Both the position numbers and the translations under genes were made by a program. A stretch of 64,000 nucleotides of DNA from Nansenia antarctica. Its lineage: Eukaryota; Chordata; Actinopteri; Argentiniformes; Microstomatidae. Shown one piece after another: positions 8,956 to 22,600 of this stretch (position 1 is its first letter; each line of letters opens with the position of its first letter). A model generated the notes under the pieces. That model was not told the origin of the DNA and ran no database searches. It saw only the letters and a list, made by a program, of their open reading frames with translations. The stretch is from NCBI GenBank assembly GCA_963989245.1, contig OZ022339.1, positions 29,162,382 to 29,226,381 of the forward strand, given 5' to 3'.

Positions 8956-11900
8956 TCAGCAGCCTCCCCACGTCAGCCGAGACACGTGGTCGGTCTTCTG
9001 CTTGGTGGACTTAATGAAGCCCAGGAACTCCAGCTCTGACACCGCCTGGATGAAACGAGCACTTGAAGAGAGTCAAGGAACCGTTTCCATTTTTGGCATT
9101 TAGCCTTATTCCAAAGCGGCTTACAATCAATACATTTGACTAAGCAAGTGAATCATCAATCCACCAGTCGTATCAGGAAGAGTAATCTAGCTCAGGCCAG
9201 GGCCACTAGTCTCAGTGATGGAAGGAAAACTTTTTTTTTATATTAATATATATAGACACTGGAGAACAGAGAGACAGTACAAGGGGGGAGCAGCTTACAC
9301 ACCGTCTAGAGCAGCTGGTGAAACCAGCTGAAATCGGCAGCGGATTTAATGTTAAGACTTTTATTCAGAAAAATTTACATACATTTCAGCGTTGTTGAAA
9401 ATCAATGACACGCTCGCTAGTCAACTAACACAGCTTGTTTTGTGAGCCTGTTAACAATGTTATGTCGTGTTATAGTTAACTAGCTAGTAGTGGGGATTAC
9501 TCACCGAATCCATTACATTGTAATGTTTTGACTTGACTAGCGAGCGTGTCATTGCTTTTTAACAACGTTGACATTTATAAAAAAATATCTGAATAAAAGT
9601 CTGAACATTTTGATTGGTTGGCGACTTGTTCCCCCCGGTTTCACCGGCTGCTGTCACAAGGGGAGGCAGAAATCAGGCCCCCAGGTCCATGCATTACAAT
9701 GAGCCCGTCCTCCGATTTCTACCTCCACCAGCCTCCACTGGTCTACAGGCATAGGTCAGAGTGCATGGATTTGACTGAACCAGTAAAACAAACATGTGCA
9801 TGATGTAGATATTAACCAGTAAAATAAAATGTGCATGAAGTACATATTAAATACATTTTTATGAACCATGTAATGGTTGGAAAGATATACAGACTGCTCT
9901 GTATGAGCTGTGAGTTTGAAGGATATTATACACGTATGAAAAGCACTATGCTTCCCCTGTTATGAAACCATGGCCACATTTATGAAACGCATCATTGTTA
10001 CATATACTCTACCCACATCCTCCTGGGATCCATCCAACTGTGAAAGGATACTGTTTGAGTTCATCCACTTTGCCGTAGTCTGCGGATTCTGGGTCCTTGC
10101 CCTCAGCAGCTGAGACCACTGTAGCATAAGCCTACACACACACACACACAGTCAGGATTTCATCTCATTCAACACAAGGCGTGGTATGTAATGATATGCA
10201 AAAACAGCATATATATGCATACATGCATGTAAACTGCTCCTGGTGGTGTGTGTGTGCGTGCGTATCTGTGCGTGTGCACATGTGTATGCATGCATGAGTG
10301 TGTATCTGTGTGCGGGTGTATGCATGCATGCACACACTTGTGAGAGGCTGTGGGCTGTCTAACAAAGCATGGGTTACCATGGACACATGGTGTCTTCATA
10401 CAACTCCTCTGATATACAGTATGTACAGTACACTGTCTTCATGTCCTGATACAGTATGTACAGTACCGTGTCTCCATGTCCTCTGATATACAGTTCAGTA
10501 CAGTGTCTCCATGTCCTCTGATATACAGTTCAGTGTCTTCTTGCTAAAGTCTAGAGCTACTGTAAAAAACAGGCAAGCCAGCCTCCAGTACACTTCCATA
10601 AGGTTGGTGTTATAGTATAGTCCAGTAGTATGGTACAGTAGCATAGTATAGTCAGTGTTTCCTCTATATGCATTAATTCGTGGTGGGCCGCCATGAATGA
10701 ATTTTCTCCGCCACTAATTGATTCAGTTATTATGACAGGAGAACAGAAAAAAAGCAGATTGAAGCTAGATTTAGGCCGCTTCCAGACCTACATTTCGTTA
10801 CGATTTAGGGTGTAGTAAATTACAATATGTTACAATGTTGCAATTAACCTCGTCGTTTGTGTTCGCACTGCAATCGCGAGGCAACGCGCTTGCAAAACAG
10901 TTTTGTGATTGGTCCGAATTTCGCGGGACATTTGGATTTCAGGAAATCACTCTCCTCTCTCTCTCTTCGCCCATCGCCGGTGCCTTTAATCCTGTATCCT
11001 AATCGAAAATGCAACATAATCAGCGACGACTGTGGGTTATTGCATTTACTGCTGTTCTCTGGTTCATGTTCTTATACCAGTGCTCAGTATACAAGTATTT
11101 TAATGAACATTCGTAATGTAGTCTCTGATGTTCATGGTCAACTAAATCAGCCTATTTTGTGAAACAAATAATGTTCCCGCTAATGGGTTAACCGAGCAGC
11201 CTCGCACCTAACGCTAGCTTCGAACTATTCATAGCATAAACGTTGGTAAATGTCATAAACGACACAGTATTGGCAGGGGGAAAGAAGGGGAGTCGAATTT
11301 TTATTGACAACGGATTTACATGCTGGAAAAACATGCAGCTAAAATTCAGGGAACATTTGGACAATAAGAGACACAAGGTGTGGTCGCATGGTCTAATTAC
11401 AGGGCAAAATGCGCGGGGCAAAAATAAGTCGTGACGTGTTTCCTGGTCCAAAGTTGGCTGAGGCGCTGTCTTCGAAATGCCGAAATAATAATAATAATTC
11501 ATTATATTTATATAGCGCTTTTCCGAGGCTCGAATACCCTGACAATATGGAGAAATGGGAAAGTGCTGTGTCCCTTGTTGTATGAATAGATCCGAGTCTA
11601 AAAAACGATTAAACGTCATTCTACCGCTGTAGTTCACTGGTACTCTGGTGCGGGGAATTTCTGGTTTGGACCCGGAAATGGCTAAACGTCACTTTTGACG
11701 TCAGACTTAACAACCGGATTGCCTCTAAAATCATCACGAACAGAACGGCGGAGGTACGGGTAAACAGGGTTCATGTCACTGTCATTAAAGGTAAGAATTG
11801 GTTTTCTTTAACTCATCTCTCGTGTACTTCATATTCGATGAGCTGATGATCTTTCTGTGTGTGTCAGTGTCTTGGGCATATCTGTCAGTCACATGTATAT

Positions 11901-13518
11901 TATACGGTAACCGATGTTCAGTGCTGTACGCGCGTTCCGCATGTTCTGCTGCAGCTGTAGGATATCTTGGTATTTGATCACCTTCTATATAAAATCACCT
12001 GCTCGGCTTTAATGACTTAACCTCTATTTTAAAAAATATAATGTTTTGCCACCCTCTAGTTTTGGGTGAAATTATGTCTTTGTTTTGAGCGCCAGTGCGC
12101 GTTTCATGCGCGTGTACGCGAAAAAAAATTCTAAAAAAGTACAGTAGTATAGTATAGTAGTATAGTAGAGTAGTGTAGTATAGTACAGTAGTATAGTATA
12201 GTAGTGTAGTATAGTAGTGTAGTATAGTATAGTAGTATAGTAGTATAGTATAGTACAGTAGTGTAGTATAGTATAGTAGTATAGTACAGTAGTGTAGTAT
12301 AGTACAGTAGTATAGTACAGTAGTGTAGTATAGTACAGTAGTATAGTACAGTAGTATAGTACAGTAGTATAGTACAGTAGTATAGTATAGTAGTATAGTA
12401 CAGTAGTATAGTACAGTAGTATAGTACAGTAGTATAGTACAGTAGTATAGTACAGTAGTATAGTACAGTAGTCTAGTATAGTATAGTAGTACAGTATTAT
12501 ATGGCAGTAGAGTGTCAGCCCACCTCCAGCCAGTCATACAGGTTGATGAGCCGGCCACACTCCAGGTGCAGCTTGTAGACGATGCAGATGTCTGGAGCGG
12601 CGTTGGACACGCTGCCGTCCTCCGTCCTCAGGCTGTCATTCTGAGAACACAACCACCACCACTATCATCATCATCATCATCACTATCATCATTATCATCA
12701 TCATCATCACCATCATCATCATTATCATCACCACTATCACCACTATCATCATCACCATCATCACCACTATCACCATCATCACCATCATCAGTACCATCTG
12801 CATTGGTGTCTACAGACGGTCCGCCAGACGTTTCCACGCAATTAGTTACCTGTAGGTAGATGTTAGTTACCTGTAGGTAGTGGTTAGGTAGGTTAGTTAC
12901 CTGTAGGTAGTGGTTAGGTAGGTGAGTTACCTGTAGGTAGTGGTTAGGTAGGTGAGTTACCTGTAGGTAGTGGTTAGGTAGGTGAGTTACCTGTAGGTAG
13001 TGGTTAGGTAGGTGAGTTACCTGTAGGTAGTGGTTAGGTAGGTGAGTTACCTGTAGGTAGTGGTAGGGGTTGCTAAGGGCGGTCTGGATGGAGGTGCGCG
13101 GCGTGGCGTTGAGGTGGCGTCTCAGGACGCCGGAGGCGGAGTAGTAACACACCTCGTACAGCGGCTGGGACTCAGGCGGGGACAGGTGTGACCTGGGGAG
13201 ACACAGAGGCACGAGCTCTGTCAAACACCGGGTCACGGAAGGAGAGAGGAACACACTCGAATTGTACTACTCTAGACTATACGATACGCCACGTTTTGGT
13301 GCAATCTCTCCCCTCAAATATGGCATCAAACATTTTAATTAGTGAAATAAATCAGAAGGACAGAGTCTCATATGACATCAGAATACTGTAAAGACATTGT
13401 TAGTTATTCGGTTACAGCTGAGATGACAGTGTCTTATTTTAGTGTAGTGTATTTTAGGATTTTTATGTGTGTACCTGTATAAGTATGAAAAGGAAATGGA
13501 CTAGAGGAAAACACACTC

Positions 13519-13607
<89 letters not shown>

Positions 13608-16600
13608 TGAGAAGAGGCCAGTGTGAGAGTTGGGGATCGGTCTTGGGTTGTGTGCGAGCGTTACTTCACGACCTTTACCTCACAAGGCTGTCAATAAACT
13701 CCAAGGCTTCGTTCCTCAGTATCTCAAAGTGACTCATCTTCTTGGATCTCAGAGAGTCCTTCATCTCCAACAACGACTGAAGAGAGAGAAGGGCAGGTCA
13801 ATAACACACGAGGAGGAGGACATGACAACAACACATTTGAGGAGTGAAATCACTCAGGCCTGCGTTCCACACTGCGTTCTTGCGCTCTATCTGGAACACA
13901 GCCTCGGCCTCTATCGGTGCAGGAAGGAAGTGAGCGATTCACCTTCTGCAGGTGGAACAGGTCTGTTTTCTTCTGGAAGTCCTCCCCGCCTGTAGGGGCA
14001 GCAGCCTCCGCAGGGGCGTCTGTCAGGGGAACAGGACAGACAGCACGGGTCACATTCACCCCTTCACTCACCAACTGCCAAAGGATTGCGGAACACTCGC
14101 CACCTAGAGTGCCGTGTGTTTTATGTGGTGTTTACCTAGCAACACTACTTTGATTGGCTACAAAATGAAGCATAGGAATTGATGTATTTTCTGTGAATAA
14201 AGTAACCGTGGCACTCTAGAACGACCATCTGGGTGACTTTATTCACCCGACCCTAAATGAGTTAAGCGTTAGCACAGAGAGATGATACCGGTCTCTCACC
14301 GGGGGTCAGAAAAAAGAGGGAACTGTTCAGTGAATTGGAAGCGTGGTCGCACCAGATCTGTGCTGTGCTGTTCGACCAACTGCTATACTCTCGTTGGCAT
14401 GACGACGACAGTTATTGGAGTCGGCAAACGGCAAACACAGACAGACGTGGTACGACCAGGCCAGTGAATTGGAAAGCCACCATCATCATCATTTGGGGCG
14501 GCTGTGGCGCAGGAGGTAGAGTCGCCGTCTAATTATCACACGGTTGGCAGATCAGCGGTTCGAGCCCCGGCTGGCCACATGTCGAAGTGTCCTTGGGCAA
14601 GACACTGAACCCCAAAATTGTTCCCAGTGAGCGGGCTGGCGCCTTGCATGGCAGCTTGCCGCCATTGGTGTGTGAATGTGTGTGTGAATGGGTGAATGAG
14701 AGGCCGTTGTAAAGCGCTTTGGAGCAGAAAAAAAACCGCTATATAAGTGCAGTCCATTTACCATCATCACTACTTACTGTCCAGCTGGTCAAATTTGGTG
14801 AGGAAGTCCTCCAGGCGGCTCAGCGCAGCCCTCATCTTCCCTGTCTTGCCAGGTTTCAGGATCACAGAGCACTTTTTCAGCTCAGAGACAAGCTCATCTT
14901 TAGCCACCATCCTGGGATCGGGGGGGGGGGATGACAACAGTGAGTGTTGTCAGAAGATAGGAAGGCAAACTTCCACAAAACAGCTTGACATGGACTTTGA
15001 AACGGGTTCTTTTGTCTCCATGTCGTTGTCTACCTGTATTGATCTAAATCTATTTGAACAGAGCGAGGTAGATATCGGAGTGAACCATCAATCGATTGTT
15101 GACACAGTTCAGATCGATGCGTGTCGACCGGGTTCTCCGTTACCTCAGAAGCTGCATGGCTGACACGTACTCCTCGTTCTCCCACACGTTCTTCTCCAGA
15201 CACGAGATGTGCAGCTCTCTTATCTGAACACAGAGGGACACGCATATGTCAGGGGAGGCTGGTGGAGGGAGAAATCGGAGGACAGGCTCGTTCTAATGGA
15301 TGGAAACGGAACGAGGAGGGGTATCAAACACATCTGGGAGGCCAGTGGAGACAATGAGGCCGGCCTCCGATTTCTACCTCCACCAGCCTCAACCAATGGC
15401 ATAAATAGCCAAAGTAAAACGGCCACATGCTCTTACAATTTCACACCAAACATCTTACAAAGACGCTATTTTTCACATTTACATTTTTGGCATTTAGCAG
15501 ACGCCTTATTCCAAAGCGACTTACAATCGATACTACTCAAAGAACACCAACAACACCGTTGTTACCCGTTTCCCCAGGGGGACAACACCGTTGTTACCTG
15601 TTTCCCCAGGGGGACAACACCGTTGTTACCTGTTTCCCCAGGGGGACAACACCGTTGTTATCTGTTTCCCCAGGGGGACAACACCGTTGTTACCTGTTTC
15701 CCCAGGGGGACAACACCGTTGTTATCTGTTTCCCCAGGGGGACAACACCGTTGTTATCTGTTTCCCCAGGGGGACAACACCGTTGTTATCTGTTTCCCCA
15801 GGGGGACAACACCGTTGTTACCTGTTTCCCCAGGGGGTACTTTGTTACCTGTTTCCCCAGGGGGTACTTTGGGAGAGCGGACGTCAGGACGTGGAGACAC
15901 CTCAGGACGGGGTAGTAGTTCTTGTGGTATTTGCGAAGGTCTTTCAGTAATTTCTGACAAACTTGCTAAAAGAAACCAATCAAAGAGCACACAGACACCC
16001 GTGACTTCTGTCAGTAAACTGTGACGAGGTCACACACTAGTCCATACAAGAAAGGGGAGGGGGGTATCATAACTATAAAGAAAAGGTATTACAGAATACT
16101 TTTCTTTTCATGTCCTCCATCAGACTCCGACTAGATGATACAAGCAATGCTATCGGATAAACTTACATTAACTTAAACATTTTCTTATTATTATTATTTA
16201 CTAATCTACCCCTAAAAAAAAAAAAAAAAAAAACATAACACTCCCATATGATGTCAAAAGGGACAACTCACTTTATGATGAAATTAATTCAATTCATTCA
16301 CCTTCACATGGCCATCACTGGTCAACAGCTCCACCTGTTCCTGGGGCTCCTGCTTCTCCACGTATCTGCAACAAAAGGCACATATAAGACGCTGAGCATC
16401 ACATGTCAAGGACTATACCAAAAAAACAACATGGAGATTTAGTACCCATACGATATTCTTCCAATGCTAAGCTACTCAGAACCACATTCCAAATTCCACA
16501 TTCCAAATTCTACCAGACTACCAGTTGAGACGTAAGTTCAACGGTCACAGCAGGAAAATGAAAGTTTCAAGGAAACGGATGAGAGGAGTAAAACACACTC

Positions 16601-19600
16601 CTGAGACAGAGAGAGAGAGAGAGAGAGATGGAGGGGGGAGGAGAGGAGAGGAGAGGGGAGGCCAGTGTGAGAGTTGAGGATTGGTCTTGGGTTGTGTGTG
16701 AGCGTACCTCATGAAGGAGGGCAGCTGGCGGACCCTCTCCACATCCTGGTGGCTGAGGGCCGCGGCACGGTCCAGGGCTTCACTCTTGCTACAACACAGC
16801 ACGCTCAGTGGCTGGGAGTGGAAGTGCTCCAGGAGGGCCAGCTGTGGAAGCAGGGAGCACACGGCCGTCACAGAACAGCCACGCACTCCAGCACTCACGT
16901 TCGCATACAGGCACACACAAACAGAAAGCAGGACAGACAGACAGAGAGACAGAAAGACGCACAGACAGGGAGAGACAGAGAGACAGACACAGACAGAGAG
17001 AGACAGACAGACACAGACAGACAGACGGACAGAGAGAGACAGACAGACAGACACACAGACAGGGAGAGACAGAGAGACAGACACCCAGACTGAGAGACAG
17101 AAACACAGACAGAGAGAGAGACAGACAGACAGACACACGGACAGACAGACTGAGAGACAGACAGACACGCAGACAGACACACAGCCACACAGACAGAGAG
17201 ACAGACACACAGACACAGACTGAGAGACAGACCGACACGCAGTGCTTTGAGTTGCATTCATGTACGAAAGGAGCTACAGTGTTTCCTCTACATGCATTTC
17301 ATCGTGGCGGACCGCCACGATGGAATTTCCTCCGCCACCATTCGATTTCTCAAAAAAATAAAAAAATAAAAAATGTAGGCCGCTTTTCAGACCTTCACAT
17401 CGCTAGACACACCCACAAGCGCGAAGCGACGCGCTTGCAAAACTGTTTTGTGATTGGTCGAATACATCTATAGTCTACAAACTACTTCAAATGTTACAAT
17501 ATGCGCGACGACGGTACTGGATCCTGGATCTGTGCATCGGTGTGCAGGAAGAACACGGAGCAGGCGCCAGACCAGACTAGATGATCGTGGAGTGAAGATA
17601 TTATGAAAGTGTACGTGCTTGTCGATCACCCGTCGCATCGCGTACGCTTTAATAATCTCTTCACTCCACAATCATCTAGTCTGGTCTGGCGCCTGCTCCG
17701 TCTGTTTTTCTTCCTGCACACAGGTAAACAGATCAGGGTTTCCGTTAGAAAAATTTGCCGCCGGACATCGTGTCCGGGAAGATTTCGATTTACCGGACAA
17801 ACGTGAATTATTCCGGTCATCATATTAAAATATAATAAAAAATTTTTTTTTCAAAATCATATTTTTTTTTCTCCAAATCTAATATAGCTGTTTGTCGCGG
17901 TGATTACTGTTGTGTAGCGACCTATATATGCCATTTAATGTCTATTTCTCATCCGATACGATTAGATGCGAGCTATATAATAATATAACATGATTCGCAT
18001 GCGCGCTATGCCATTATGTCCAGCGCTGAACGGGCGCCTCACTGGGAACTGAACAGACAGCATCGATCAATGAACGGACTCCACATTACGTTAACTGAAG
18101 TTTGTTAAATTGTTTGGGATTAATGTGAGTTTTCAATTTTCTCTTTCCAGTTTTACCCTTTTTTAAAAATGTTATCAATAAAACAACGTCATTTCTATAA
18201 CCAGGGGGGTGTTCCATCGACGTCGCTGGAGGAAAGTCTGGGCTTGTTTTGACAAGTCTCGCGAGATCTATCAAGATATGCCTGGATCTTTTTAAGAGTC
18301 TCGCGGGACTTGGCGAAGTGGGCCTAGGTTTTCCTTTGGCGACGTTGATGGAACACCCCCCAGGTCTCGCTGGTTGGGAAGGCATTTTCGTTTAGCTGCC
18401 TGTCAAATCATACTTAGGGGATAGCCCTGTAAGCTCATACGGGTCTGTATGTCGTCCTGAAGACCGGCTGTTAGATCATATAGCTGAAGTTTGTCTCCAT
18501 CTTACAACACTACTTTACATTGTTAGCAGGCTCATAAAACAAACCGTGTTAGTTGACTAGCGATGTGTCATTGATTTTCGACAACGCGGAAATGTATTCA
18601 CATTTTTCGAAAGAAAAGTCAAAGCATTAGAACGTAGAACGGAACATCGCACGCGCGCGGAAAGCCACCGGCCCCGATTTGGCCAGAACTTTTTTTTCCG
18701 TCAGGAGATTTTCTTTTTGTTGCTTGAATCCCTGGGCTCCCCCGCACACCGTGATTTAATTCGCACACTGTCTTAGTGTAAATGTTGTCCGTTTCGTTTG
18801 TTATCCTTGTTATTGTGCGATAAAGATAAGGCTTTCCGCTTCGGGCCACCATTTTCAGCTGGGCACCGGACACACACACTCGTGCACGCGCGGCACTGCC
18901 CGAGAGAGAAGGACCCGCCCCCTTTGGTTAGCCTATAGGCTGGCTGGAGGGGGCGGGTCCTTCTCTCTCGGGCAGTGTGTGTGCGTGGGTGTGTGTGTGT
19001 TTGGTGCTCAGCTGAGAATGGTGGTGATTATTTTCACCGGACATTTTGTCCGACGAGTTTTCAGTTTGTCGGACTTCAACAAATGTTACCGGACAAAGAC
19101 CGGTAATTACCGGTTAACGGAAACCCTGAAACAGATCCAGGATCCAGCAGCGTCTTCGGGCTCGCGCAAACAAACCCGGCGAATTTTTTTACTTGCCCCA
19201 GGCAAGCGTTACTGTTGAACCCTGCTGATACATGATTCTTCCCTGCACATTGACAATGTTTTCTCTCTCCTCTTTCTTCTGCGTTGTGAAGGGATCCACT
19301 GCAGCGTACACGAAAAGCGGCTACTGTGTCAACCGCTTCCCATAATAGTTACAACAACCATAAAGCCTCCATAATGATAATGAAAAGAAGGGGAGACGAA
19401 TTTTTTATTGACAACGGAATTACATGCTGGAAAAACATGCAGACACAGACAATAAGAGACACACGGGAGAAGTACGGGAAAACATTTTATTTTTTTAGGC
19501 CATCCTCGAGTTTTGGCTGAAATTACGTCGTTGTTTTGAGCGCGCGGTCAACGCTACCCGCCACCATTGTAAAAATTCCTGGAGGAAACACTGAGCTATA

Positions 19601-22600
19601 TAAATAAAGTTTCACTTCACTTCACAGACAGACACACAGCCACACACACAGACAGAGAGACAGACACACAGACAGGGAGGCAGACAAGAGAGAAGTTCAG
19701 TCTCCTCACCTGCAGGCCTTTGATGAAGTTCCTGACAGAGAAGTCGTGGTAGAGGAAGATGCTGACCAGCACCTGCAGGACCTTCCCACTGGGCTTGAAG
19801 GGGAACTGGGCCGTCAGGATCAGCTGACAGACAGAGGGGAAGAGAGGAGAGAGACAGAGGGGAAGAGAGGAGAGAGACAGAGGGGAAGAGAGGAGAGAGA
19901 CAGAGGGGAAGAGAGGAAGAGAGGAGAGAGACAGAGAGGAAGAGAGGAGAGATATTATTTACATATCTGATGTCTGGATCAGCTGACAGACAGACAGACA
20001 GACAGAGGAGAAGAGATATGTACATATCTAATGTCTGGATCAGCTGACAGACAGGCAGACAGACAGACAGACAGACAGACAGAAAGACAGGGGGGGGAGA
20101 GAGGAGAGGTATTCTCATATCTGAGGTCTGGATCTTAACTTCAAACAGATGTGATAAACTAGGGCATTCAACTAACTGGTGCATTGTTGTCAATGGGACC
20201 TGTGGCTAGCAGGGGAGGCTGGTGAACGGGCTCATTGTAATGCATGGAATGTTGGAGGAATGGAATCAGATACCATTCCTCATTCTAGTCCTTACAATGA
20301 GCCAATCCTCCAATTTCGACCTCCACAAGCCGGTCCTGGGGAGCAGGAATTCTTCTACTATAATAAATGGGACACGTGGGATCTCTAACCCTAATCCCCT
20401 GGATCAGAAGAGACACAGAATCAGAATCAAGTTTATTGTCACATCCCATTATACAAGCATAAGAGAGTCCAATTCTTAGGCTTCAGTTCCTCGATATTGC
20501 AGCAAGAGAAAACATGTGTAATAGTTCAAAGAAAAAGAGACAAATAAGACATGAGACAATTGAGAAATATAATAATACAAATAACAGAAATAGCATGAGT
20601 ATCGCTCTGAGGTAGAAATAGATGGTAGAGGTAGTATTCGAAATAAAGGGCCTGTGAGTGTGGGATGTGCTTAAGGGTAATTCGTTTGTTAAGTCGTGAC
20701 GTGTCTCCGGGTCCAACGTTGGCTGAGGCGCTCTCTTCGAAATACCGCACTAATAATAATAACTCATTATATTTGTATAGCGCTTTTCCGAGGCTCAAAG
20801 ACGCTGACAATATGGGAAAAACGGGAAAGTGCTGTGTCCCTTGTTGTATGAATAGATCAGAGTCTAAAAAACGATTGAACTGTCATTCTACCGCTTTAGT
20901 ACACTGGCGCAGGGAATTTTTTATTTGGACCCTGAAATTGCTAAGCGTCACGTCAGACTTAACAACCGAATTAGTCTGTGTGCGTGGACGTGGAGTGAGC
21001 TTAAGCCACATGGCGGAGCGCGTTTTTGAGCCACCATCCCAACCTAGCGTCTGCCGCCTACCTTGTCTATGACGGTGGCCAGGTGCTGGGTGCAGGACAG
21101 GGACTGGAACAGCTCGATGCACAGCAGGGAGGTGACCGAGTGGGGCAGCATGTTCTGGATCGTGCTGGGGGACGTGGCGATGCCGAAGATGAACATCAGA
21201 GGAAGCTGCTCAACGTACCGGCTGATGGAGGGAGGAGGGTAGAGGAGGAGAGGACGAGGAGAGAGGGAAGAGGAGAAGGAGAGGAGGACATGAGTGAGGA
21301 GGATATAATAGGCCTGCACTTGGGACACGCTTCAACATGTAAAGAAGGTATTGAGTTGGCTTATCCGGAGGGATTATAAATCAATGTCATGTTTTCATAC
21401 CTAAGAGATGGATGATATCGTTGGATGTGTATGTGCATCTTTTAAATACCTGCTAATCAAATCAGTCCAATCAATCTCTCACTCACTCACTCAATAGATC
21501 AATCAATCACTCAATCAATCACTCAATCAATCAATCATGCTCAGAAGGGGAGGGGTTTGGGGTCTTGGGGTACCTGCAGATGAGGATGAAGTCCTGCAGC
21601 ACTCTGGGATTGAAGGCCTCCAGGTCTTTGAAGATCACCACGATAGGGGGACACTGCTGCAGGTCCGTGCTTTCAGAGCTACGCTTCTTCCCTGGAGTGC
21701 CTGTCGAGGATTTCTGCCAAGAATATAAAACACAGGCTACATACACAAGTTGTGGTCATGTGCGGTTACAGAAGATCAATATCTATTGAGTCTTAAAGGG
21801 AGACTCTGGGATGTGATGTACATACAGTAGTAGCCGAAAAATCTGAAGACGCTGCCAGAGTCTTTTAAAAACAAACGGAGACTTAACAGACTAGAGAATT
21901 TACACTGTAAAGTTGTGTTGTCTACGCTCGTGTTCGCTCTTGTTCACTACAACATCTTTGATGAAAGTGGCTCTGGGCCTGACGTCGTATCCCAGAGACG
22001 ACCTTTAAGAGGCACATACATCAGTAAGTGATAATGCTTTAGAATGGTCAAAACAAACCCTAACTGTCACCAACTGCCACCCGTAGCCTCCTACCTTTGT
22101 CATGATCTTGTACCAGTCACATAGCGTGCCGATGGAGCAGTGTGCCCTCTTCTGGTTGAGCAGGGTACTGTGTTTTTCAAGCTCTTCCTCCTCCCCATCA
22201 TCATCATCCACAGACACGTTGGTGCCCATCAGCCTCTCCAGCACCCTCTGCATCAGGTGTTTCAGTGCTAGGGGTGAGGGGGGGGGTAAGCATCCAAGCT
22301 TACCATTTCAAAACAAAAGCATACAGTAGAAACGCATAGCCTAACCAATATCAGTAGAAACGTACAGACAGTTCATGCCTGGTCATGTTTCTACTGTACA
22401 AATGACATTAAGGATAGCTTTGCTGTGCTGCACGTGTACGTCAGACTGACCTGCACACTCCTGGGCTTGGACAGAGACGACGAACGGAGTGACAGACTGC
22501 CGGAGCAGGTCGGAGAGGCTCTGGAAGGTCATGTCATGGTCTGGGACGTTCACCCCTACGCAGGCAGGAGAGGAGACAACAAGACACACATCACTGCTGG

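Larger units (their letters stand above)
17734..19128. mobile_element. Nonautonomous hAT element with perfect 8-bp target duplication
   Basis: Ends CAGGGTTTCCGTTAG and CGGAAACCCTG, flanked on both sides by AAACAGAT (17726-17733 and 19129-19136). No transposase frame is present. It carries its own insert at 18204-18361, a family-F fragment at about 18500-18620 and a 29-bp perfect stem at 18894-18922/18949-18977. Confidence 0.85.
17518..19147. mobile_element. Palindrome split by a hAT insertion
   Basis: Arm 17518-17602 (GGATCCTGGATCTGTGCAT, GAGCAGGCGCCAGACCAGAC) pairs with arm 17648-17733, whose last part continues only after the 17734-19128 insertion, at AACAGATCCAGGATCC. This shows the order of events: palindrome first, hAT insertion later. 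Confidence 0.7.
17277..19593. mobile_element. Outer hAT-type element with CAGTGTTTCCTC ends and nested inserts
   Basis: Starts CAGTGTTTCCTCTAC and ends GGAGGAAACACTG. The five flanking bases AGCTA appear on both sides, shorter than the usual 8-bp duplication. Near the right end (19385-19450) FFIDNGITCWKNMQ repeats the TTF-finger fragment seen at 11270. A large palindrome, a second hAT element (17734-19128) and smaller elements are nested inside. Confidence 0.55.

Noticed and set aside
11995..12558. 187-codon minus-strand frame rich in YYCTILLYYT
   Set aside because: Translation of the AGTATAGTAC satellite running into the antisense of orc3 exon 18; no real protein features.
14495..14570. Possible tRNA genes at SINE heads (also 35021, 50545, 51627, 51983)
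   Set aside because: A- and B-box remnants only; the acceptor stems do not pair, and SINE bodies and tails follow.
15209..16024. 271-codon plus-strand frame with repeated PLLPVSPGGQHRCYLFPQGD
   Set aside because: Antisense of the orc3 exon-12 minisatellite; frames stay open only because the unit lacks stops on that strand.
16545..17261. 238-codon minus-strand frame rich in CLSVCLSV, and plus-strand RQTDRQTD frames
   Set aside because: Low-complexity translation of the GACAGACA satellite; the minus frame only passes through orc3 exon 10.
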